From Candidatus Desantisbacteria bacterium CG2_30_40_21 (GTDB lineage Bacteria; UBA9089; CG2-30-40-21), in the NCBI GenBank assembly GCA_001873945.1, contig MNYI01000223.1:1-11748 (forward strand): DNA of 11,748 nt, given 5' to 3'. The translations under genes were made by a program, and so were the position numbers. The notes under the pieces are model-generated. The model did no database searches, was not told the DNA's origin, and saw nothing but the letters and a program-made list of their open reading frames with translations. Positions 6,109-11,748 of this stretch are shown piece by piece (position 1 is the stretch's first letter; each line of letters starts with the position of its first letter).

Positions 6109-6268
6109 AGGATTAATCAAGAAAAGCAATGGCGCGTAAGGTGTATCGTAGGGGTAGATCTGTGTGTCTACCCGAATAAATGGGCGAACACATAGGTTCG
6201 CCCCTACCAACACAGCTATCGTTGATTAAGACCAGCGAAAAACGCAATTTATGCCTCACTTGAGTATA
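6069..6268. mobile_element. MITE-like element with long terminal inverted repeats, interrupting a gene
   Basis: The ends TATACTCAAGTG, one mismatch, then GGCATAAATTGCG (from 6069) recur inverted at 6268 inward, followed by a T-run; a further inverted pair TTAATCAA (6113-6120) and TTGATTAA (6222-6229) lies inside. There is no transposase gene. If the outer TATA is read as a 4-bp target duplication, the element proper is 192 bp (6073-6264), running from CTCAAGTG to CACTTGAG. Removing 196 bp fuses the upstream and downstream frames as KEFIYNAVVKP. A TA duplication alone would not restore the frame. It carries a second hairpin element in its centre. Confidence 0.8.
6148..6207. repeat. REPIN-like compound hairpin nested in the MITE
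   Basis: Outer arms GTAGGGG (6148-6154) and CCCCTAC (6201-6207) enclose two hairpins: GGGTAGA/TCTACCC (6152-6158, 6167-6173) and GGGCGAAC/GTTCGCCC (6182-6189, 6196-6203). The GTAGGGG...GCCC pattern returns after position 8323, so it is probably a dispersed family in this genome. Confidence 0.75.
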
Positions 6269-8320
6269 TATAATGCTGTTGTTAAGCCAAAGATTAAACT
6301 TATCCCAGCATCAGGGACAGTAGGAAGTATTATTACCATTAGTGGTGAAGGTTTTGGAAAGGAAGAGCCCATTGGGATAGATTTTGGCTCAGCTGCTATG
6401 ATTGCTACAACAAATACTGGGGCAAAAGGCTCATTTGCGACAACATTTAAGGTAAACACTCAATTTTATGGAACAAAGACAGTTGCTGCAACTGGCAGTA
6501 TTTCAGGCTTTTTGGCTACCAATATATTTTTTATCGACCCAAGGATTATCATGGTAACTCCAACCAGCGGTAGCATTGGTGTAAAGATTACAGTAACAGG
6601 CGATGGTTTTGGTGAAGCAGAGGGGATAGAAATTGATTTTGGGCAAACCTTAACTATCACTACAACCACGGCTACTCCAGTTGGAACATTTGAGACAATG
6701 TTTACGGTAGATACCCAACCAGCAGGGGTAAAGACAATCACGGCTAAAGGTATGACTACTTTGGCAATTGCTACAGCGAAATTCACCATAACTCAATCAC
6801 AACCACTTCCTGACCTTGTTGTTACAGGCATATCATTTTACCCTTCTGCTACAGTTGAGCTGGGGAAAGGGGTCAAGATAGGAGCGATTATTACCAACCA
6901 TGGAGATGCAATAGCCAGGGGAATAATGGTCAGGTATTACGATGGAGAAATAATGATTGGCAGGGATAAGGTAATTGGAGGTAGCCTTGCCCCTGGCGAG
7001 ACAAAGGAGAAAAAGATACATTGGAAAGCAGGTCTACCCATTGGAACACATACCATTCGGGTAGTGGTAGACCCTGAAAATACAATTATAGAGTCTAATG
7101 AGAATAATAATGAAGGACATTCAATCCTTGTTGTTGTTCTTCCACCTGATAAAGGAGCAATATCAGGCACAGTAATGGGTGTGGACAATACCCCAATTGC
7201 TGAAGTTGTAGTAAGTATCTGTGGCAATAACTCTGGAATAGATGGGACGAATATAGACGGTAAGTATATTATAGGGGGCTTGACACCAGGGAAATATATG
7301 CTATCTGTATTTAAGCAGGGTTATTTCCCGGAGGTTAAAAAGGTTACTATCTTAGCTGGAAAGGTTAGTTATGACACGGTCTCATTAAGGAGCAAGGCCG
7401 GAAAAGCTAAAATGGCTTCTCCTGAAAGCAGGACAGAATTCGATCAGCTATTGCCATTATTTGCAGTAGCCTGGGATGGGATAGAATCAAAAAGGGAACA
7501 GTTAACCTCGGCAGAGACAGAGGTTAACTTTGAGGCACTTATGTCAGCTACGGTAGTTTGGAACTGGGCTACTCTGATAACTGAAGACTGGACAATACCT
7601 GAGGATAGAGAAGTAGAAAAAGGCAGTAAGACAACAGTAAGATTAACCACGGAGATTGCAGATGTTTCTTCAGGGCAGGAGTTTGAGGTAAAAATAATAG
7701 CTGATATGGTAGAGGATTTAATGGGTGCTAACCTTTGGCTGAGGCTTGATCCGGAGATATTAGAGATAGCTTCCATCAGTGAGAGTGATTTCTTAACCAA
7801 GAATGGCGGCAAAACAAGGTTGTTCACAACCATTGATAACGAGCTGGGGATAATTAAGCTATCCATAGTAGCATTTGATAGTCAGCCAATGGGCATAACA
7901 GGGAGTGGTGAGATAGCTACTATAAAGGTTATAACTAAATCAGCAGGCTTACCATGCAGAATGAATTGGGTTGAATGCGATATGAGGAATAGTTTTAATG
8001 AAAAGATATTGAGTTCTACCCGTGGATTTGCTATCAACCAGAGCACTTATCAGGATTTAAGGCAAGCTCACTGCTACCCAAATCCAACCACTGCTGATTC
8101 CATAATTTTTGATAAATTGCCATACCATACAGATATAAGGATATTCAATATTGCCGGTGAATTGGTTTATTCTATGGATGACTTTAATGGAGATGCATTT
8201 TCCAGAACATGGGATTGCAGGAATAATTCAGGTGATAAACTTGCCTCCGGAATATATATTTACATGCTTAAAGACCAGAATGGGAATACAAAAAGAGGGA
8301 AGTTGGGTATGGTCAGATAA
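6251..8320 (+). CDS. Multidomain exported surface protein (TIG-like x2, CARDB, regulatory-like, cohesin-like, C-terminal sorting domain); N-terminus interrupted
   Basis: The 689 readable residues hold, in order, two related TIG-like repeats (about 13-95 and 98-180, both with SG-x-x-G and G-x-GFG...IDFG), a CARDB domain (187-297, PDLVVTGIS to ESNENNN), a carboxypeptidase-regulatory-like domain (302-382, GAISGTV, TPGKYMLSVFKQGY), a spacer, a cohesin-like domain (460-600) and a C-terminal FlgD-Ig/type IX-sorting-like domain (607-689, CYPNPT to LASGIYIYMLK). These are adhesive or scaffolding modules of secreted proteins. The ATG at 6251 lies in the terminal repeat of the inserted element, has no ribosome-binding site and no signal peptide follows, so it is probably not the native start. 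The native N-terminus is most likely the fragment at 5908. Deletion of propeptide sequence beyond the insertion cannot be excluded. Domain calls are by eye. Confidence 0.8.
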   Translation: MPHLSIYNAVVKPKIKLIPASGTVGSIITISGEGFGKEEPIGIDFGSAAMIATTNTGAKGSFATTFKVNTQFYGTKTVAATGSISGFLATNIFFIDPRIIMVTPTSGSIGVKITVTGDGFGEAEGIEIDFGQTLTITTTTATPVGTFETMFTVDTQPAGVKTITAKGMTTLAIATAKFTITQSQPLPDLVVTGISFYPSATVELGKGVKIGAIITNHGDAIARGIMVRYYDGEIMIGRDKVIGGSLAPGETKEKKIHWKAGLPIGTHTIRVVVDPENTIIESNENNNEGHSILVVVLPPDKGAISGTVMGVDNTPIAEVVVSICGNNSGIDGTNIDGKYIIGGLTPGKYMLSVFKQGYFPEVKKVTILAGKVSYDTVSLRSKAGKAKMASPESRTEFDQLLPLFAVAWDGIESKREQLTSAETEVNFEALMSATVVWNWATLITEDWTIPEDREVEKGSKTTVRLTTEIADVSSGQEFEVKIIADMVEDLMGANLWLRLDPEILEIASISESDFLTKNGGKTRLFTTIDNELGIIKLSIVAFDSQPMGITGSGEIATIKVITKSAGLPCRMNWVECDMRNSFNEKILSSTRGFAINQSTYQDLRQAHCYPNPTTADSIIFDKLPYHTDIRIFNIAGELVYSMDDFNGDAFSRTWDCRNNSGDKLASGIYIYMLKDQNGNTKRGKLGMVR

Positions 8321-8322
8321 GA

Positions 8323-8385
8323 GGGCAGATATAGTACCTGCCCCTACGATGGGGTATTGTCCCACGAGCTGGTGAGTGGTAGGGG
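8323..8385. repeat. REP-like hairpins with the GTAGGGG signature
   Basis: GGGCAG (8323-8328) pairs with CTGCCC (8338-8343), which runs into CCCCTAC (8341-8347). An inverted GTAGGGG lies at 8379-8385, and a small TGGG/CCCA pair lies between. The signature matches the compound hairpin at 6148-6207. It starts three bases after the upstream stop codon. Confidence 0.6.
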
Positions 8386-8392
8386 TGGAATT

Positions 8393-8410
8393 CCCCCTTA
8401 ACAAAGGGGG
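8393..8410. repeat. CCCCCTT/AAGGGGG hairpin
   Basis: Seven-bp perfect arms (8393-8399, 8404-8410) with loop AACA, followed by CCAGGGGGTTGT. No T-run follows, so it is not a clear terminator. Such CCCCCTT/AAGGGGG units are common dispersed repeats in several bacterial groups. Confidence 0.6.
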
Positions 8411-8470
8411 CCAGGGGGTTGTGCTCTCCTGTAGTCTGTGTCGATTTTACTTCTGAAGGTGTTAAAAACT

Positions 8471-11400
8471 ATGAATAAGCTGCTAAAAAATATTACCATC
8501 ACCCTTTGCATTGTTTTATTCAATATTCCTGTTTATGCACAACAACCTGACTTGCCCGGTATCTATCAACGCCTCATTAAATCAACAGAAATAAATCAAG
8601 ACCATGAGCAATCCTTTGGTCAGCAATTACTTCGTGCCAAAGAAGGGCTATCAATATTATTATCCGACCTTGAACAGGATATAAATCAGGGCAAGGATAC
8701 AACAATCCGTAAAAAGGCTGTCTCTGCTCAACTTAAGGCAATTGAAACCATAGAGAAGGAGATCAGAAAGGTAACGACTCGGGCTAAAGCACCTACAACC
8801 ATACCTCTATTCTCACCATTACGGCAGGAAATCTCTACAGATGAACTCAAGGCACAAACGGAACAAATACTTATCAGTCCGGATATAAGCAAGATACGGC
8901 AATTAAAACAAAAACTACCCTCAAAGCCAAGACATTCATCCCCAATTTACCAGAGGACTGATGATGCTCATTTTTTTGAAAAAGGCAAAGGGAAAGATAG
9001 ATTGCCACAGATGTTGCCTCGCAGGGTAGATATTGCAGAGGTTAAAATCTCAGGAGCCCCTGCACCTTTATCTACCGCTCCAGAAATACAAATAAATCAG
9101 GAAATACGAGATTTAGTCGCAAGCCTGAACAATGATTATCAACAGATATTCAACTGGGTACAAAAAAATATTGATTTTCAACCATACCTTGGTTGTGCCA
9201 AAGGCAGCATCCTGACACTTTGGGATAAGGCAGGTAACTGTGCAGATATAAATGCCTTATTTTGTGCCCTGCTGCAAGCCGCAGGATATACTACTAACTA
9301 TATTGATGCTTCGATAATCGTATCTATTGGGAAAATACCTGATTTAGCTGGTGTGCCTGATATAAATGATGCGTATAATATCTTAAATAGTCATGAATTA
9401 ATTGAAGGTGTAATCGGTAGTCCTACGGTTACGCACCTGATCATTGCCCATTTCTATACCGCAGTAAATACAGGCACCCAAACCATTTATCTCGACCCAT
9501 CGTTTAAGGACTACAGCTTTACGCAAGGAATAGCCGTGCCATATCAACAATTTGACGAGGAAGGCTATCTTGCTAATGAAAAGTCATATCTGCCGGTAGA
9601 AAGGCATGAGCAGGATGTAGCCAGTTGGCTCAAGGCAAATCACCCCGGCTCATCTACGGATGATGTCTTTATCAAGGCAACTATAACTATTACACAAATA
9701 CCACAGCCACCATTACCCTACAATATTTATCAGGTTCATGGGACATATACCGCTATTCCAGACTGGGCAATGCATACGGTAGGTATAAAGGCAGTATATC
9801 GCTATTCTGATAATACGGAAGATGTTATTATCCAAAGAAGGTGGTATAATCTATGTGATGTAGCCGGAAAAAGGATTAGTTTGTCTAATGAGCAATATGG
9901 GAATTATTATATTCCCAAGATTGCCGTTGATGGGACAGTAACACAAACAAGTTCATATTATTTTGATCCAGGGATGATATTGTGGTGGGTAATTGATTTT
10001 AAGCCATTGGGTCATCCGGCTAACAATGTATCTGAGCATTGGTGGCAGGTAGGTGGTACAGCAGTTATCGGTATTAATCCACAATCTGTATCCAATCGCC
10101 TTATTGAAGAGCGACAGGCAATACTTATAAATAATCGTGATAATCCACAAATTGCTCAGGAAGAATTACTCCATCTGATTGTCCTGAACTATCTTAAAGA
10201 TAGTAATGGGTCAAATTATCGTGCTGCTGGACTTAATCATTATCCATATACACGGGCAACATGGGAGGCTATGGCTGCCCAGAGGATTATGGTTGATGGA
10301 CAAAATGTTATTCCAACAAGTCTTAATATAGATGTAGTCAGAACTCCATTTAGTGTATTTAATGTTGATGACTATGCGAATTTTTCTTCCCTTTTAGGCT
10401 GGCAAGGCTCGACTGAAGAGCATAATATCTGGGAAAAACTCCTCGAAATACCATCTATTTCTACAACTAAGGGCATGCAAATCGCTCATGGGCGAAATTA
10501 CACCATCTACAAGGTAGATAGCACCAATATAGATACCCTTCTTCCTTTGATAAATATTCCGCAATATAAAAAGGATGATATAAAAGAATTAGTAGCTGTG
10601 GGGAATACGGTAACTATCCCTGACCATGAATTTTACTATAACGACTGGTTTGGGATTATATATTTAGTCGAAGGGAGCACTGGTAGTGGATACATGATTT
10701 GGGGAGAGACTGGGGATGTAATAAATGGTGGACAGACGACGGTTAATCCGAAACAAAAGGATACAACTCTGGGCAAGGATACGAATAAACAGACAACCAA
10801 GGATGACCCCATAGATGTGGCTACTGGTAATCTTGATATATCGGCAACAGATATTTTTATCCCCGACAAAATCCCTTTTTCCCTGAAACGATCATATCAA
10901 TCCCGCTCTTTTCGCACCTCACCTTATGGCTGGGGTTGGCATTACACCTATGGGCTGAAACTATGGAAGGCACCTGATGCCACTGTTTTCATCTCAGGTC
11001 CAGAGGGACAGTTATGGCGATTTACACCTACGGCAGGAGGTTATACCCCACAGTTCGGGATTTATTCTACATTGATTAAAACCGCAGGGGGCCATGAGTT
11101 AAAAGAGAAAAATGGCATTACATATACCTTTGATGAGCAGGGTAACCTGACAAAGGTTATGGATAGATGTGGGAATCAACTGGCATTAACCCGAGATGTG
11201 GAAGGCAAACTGATTTCTGTGCAGGATAATGTTGGCAGAGCTTTGAGCTTTGAATATACCAATAATCGTATCACCAAGGTTACTGACCCTGCGGGCAGAC
11301 AGTTTATTTTCACCTATTCTTATGACCCGCAGGATATGTTGATTGGCGTTACTGATCCAGCTGGTAAATCAACGGTTTATACCTATTCCAGCGATCATAA

Positions 11401-11748
11401 TTTATTAACTCAAACAGACCCAAATGATAACCTGACGATGTGGCTTTATTATGATCAGGATAGGGTGTATAAACGGATTGGGGCAGGTGCCGGCGAGTTA
11501 ACCCTGAAATATAATACACAGGATATGAAGACTACCTTTATCGACTCACTGGGCAAGACGACACTGTTTTATTATAATACACTCGGAGTTGTAACAAAGG
11601 AGATTGACCCATTCGGGAACCAAATCCAATCTACTTATGACAGTAATTTGAACCTGACGGCTAAAAGGGATAAAAATAATCGGACGACAAATATGGGCTA
11701 CGATTCTATGGGGAATACCCTCTCCATCACAGACCCAAAGGCTAATAC
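8471..11748 (+). CDS. Exported RHS/YD-repeat protein with N-terminal transglutaminase-like domain, 3' end outside the window
   Basis: ATG 8471 follows AAGGTG (8456-8461) with 9-nt spacing. The frame is open for 1092 codons to the window edge. It begins with a signal peptide (MNKLLKNITITLCIVLF to PVYAQ), then a charged helical stretch (about 25-130). Residues 210-345 are a transglutaminase/protease-like core: C257 in GNCADINALFCALLQAAGY, H327 in AHFYTAV and D342 in IYLDPSF form a plausible Cys-His-Asp triad. A long unassigned middle follows. From 779, DPIDVATGNL to SPYGWGWHYTYGL matches DUF6531, which commonly precedes RHS arrays. YD-type repeats then run from about 883 (YTFDEQGNLTKVMDRCGN) to the end. 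Known RHS proteins form a shell around a C-terminal toxin or effector, but that end is not in the window, so the activity is open. It probably shares transcription with the preceding exported-protein gene. Confidence 0.88.
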   Translation, partial: MNKLLKNITITLCIVLFNIPVYAQQPDLPGIYQRLIKSTEINQDHEQSFGQQLLRAKEGLSILLSDLEQDINQGKDTTIRKKAVSAQLKAIETIEKEIRKVTTRAKAPTTIPLFSPLRQEISTDELKAQTEQILISPDISKIRQLKQKLPSKPRHSSPIYQRTDDAHFFEKGKGKDRLPQMLPRRVDIAEVKISGAPAPLSTAPEIQINQEIRDLVASLNNDYQQIFNWVQKNIDFQPYLGCAKGSILTLWDKAGNCADINALFCALLQAAGYTTNYIDASIIVSIGKIPDLAGVPDINDAYNILNSHELIEGVIGSPTVTHLIIAHFYTAVNTGTQTIYLDPSFKDYSFTQGIAVPYQQFDEEGYLANEKSYLPVERHEQDVASWLKANHPGSSTDDVFIKATITITQIPQPPLPYNIYQVHGTYTAIPDWAMHTVGIKAVYRYSDNTEDVIIQRRWYNLCDVAGKRISLSNEQYGNYYIPKIAVDGTVTQTSSYYFDPGMILWWVIDFKPLGHPANNVSEHWWQVGGTAVIGINPQSVSNRLIEERQAILINNRDNPQIAQEELLHLIVLNYLKDSNGSNYRAAGLNHYPYTRATWEAMAAQRIMVDGQNVIPTSLNIDVVRTPFSVFNVDDYANFSSLLGWQGSTEEHNIWEKLLEIPSISTTKGMQIAHGRNYTIYKVDSTNIDTLLPLINIPQYKKDDIKELVAVGNTVTIPDHEFYYNDWFGIIYLVEGSTGSGYMIWGETGDVINGGQTTVNPKQKDTTLGKDTNKQTTKDDPIDVATGNLDISATDIFIPDKIPFSLKRSYQSRSFRTSPYGWGWHYTYGLKLWKAPDATVFISGPEGQLWRFTPTAGGYTPQFGIYSTLIKTAGGHELKEKNGITYTFDEQGNLTKVMDRCGNQLALTRDVEGKLISVQDNVGRALSFEYTNNRITKVTDPAGRQFIFTYSYDPQDMLIGVTDPAGKSTVYTYSSDHNLLTQTDPNDNLTMWLYYDQDRVYKRIGAGAGELTLKYNTQDMKTTFIDSLGKTTLFYYNTLGVVTKEIDPFGNQIQSTYDSNLNLTAKRDKNNRTTNMGYDSMGNTLSITDPKAN

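Noticed and set aside
6069..6268. IS630/mariner-type element with a TA target duplication
   Set aside because: Symmetric TA-based boundaries give removals of 198 or 194 bp, which leave the two frames unjoined. A TATA duplication (196 bp) restores the frame. Family assignment remains open.

Overview
The window looks like a fragment from an uncultivated bacterium, probably one of the candidate phyla known mainly from metagenomes. This is inferred from short GC-rich palindromes placed in-frame inside genes, several REP/MITE-like hairpins in the gaps, and large secreted proteins built from TIG/CARDB/cohesin-like modules with a type IX-like C-terminal sorting tail. No rRNA, tRNA or marker gene is present, so the phylum cannot be fixed. 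All genes are on the + strand. The left part is visibly more GC-rich than the AT-rich right part. Left half (1-5340): the end of a type I restriction-modification operon in the order rhuM-like, hsdS, hsdR. hsdM is not in the window and would be expected to the left. The RhuM-like gene enters from the left edge and is cut by an in-frame TAA at 686-688, although its family-like C-terminus continues in the same frame to 898. HsdS has two target-recognition domains joined by a linker with a 12-bp (4-residue) tandem repeat, at the place where EcoR124-type enzymes vary their recognition spacer. HsdR is a complete EcoR124-like nuclease/translocase. Seven CCTGCC...GGCAGG palindromes sit inside hsdS and hsdR, in frame, where they add residues that the EcoR124 subunit lacks (compared from memory). 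None are seen in the rest of the window. Middle (5341-5907): an intergenic stretch with a possible coding remnant, a perfect 22-bp inverted repeat, an AT-rich hairpin, a strong sigma70-type promoter (TTGACA-17-TATTAT with extended -10), two competing leader hairpins, four copies of a 7-bp repeat and a 13-codon leader ORF. Right half (5908-11748): genes for exported proteins. A signal-peptide gene start (5908) is interrupted by a 192-200 bp MITE-like element with long terminal inverted repeats. Removing 196 bp (192-bp element plus one TATA target duplication) joins it in frame to the long downstream ORF (6251-8320), which carries two TIG-like repeats, CARDB, a carboxypeptidase-regulatory-like domain, a cohesin-like domain and a C-terminal sorting-like domain. 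After a short gap with REP-like hairpins comes an exported protein (8471 to beyond the window) with a transglutaminase/protease-like Cys-His-Asp domain, a DUF6531-like segment and the beginning of an RHS/YD-repeat array. The restriction operon would defend the cell and the right-hand genes act at the cell surface or outside it. The sequence shows no functional link between the two halves.
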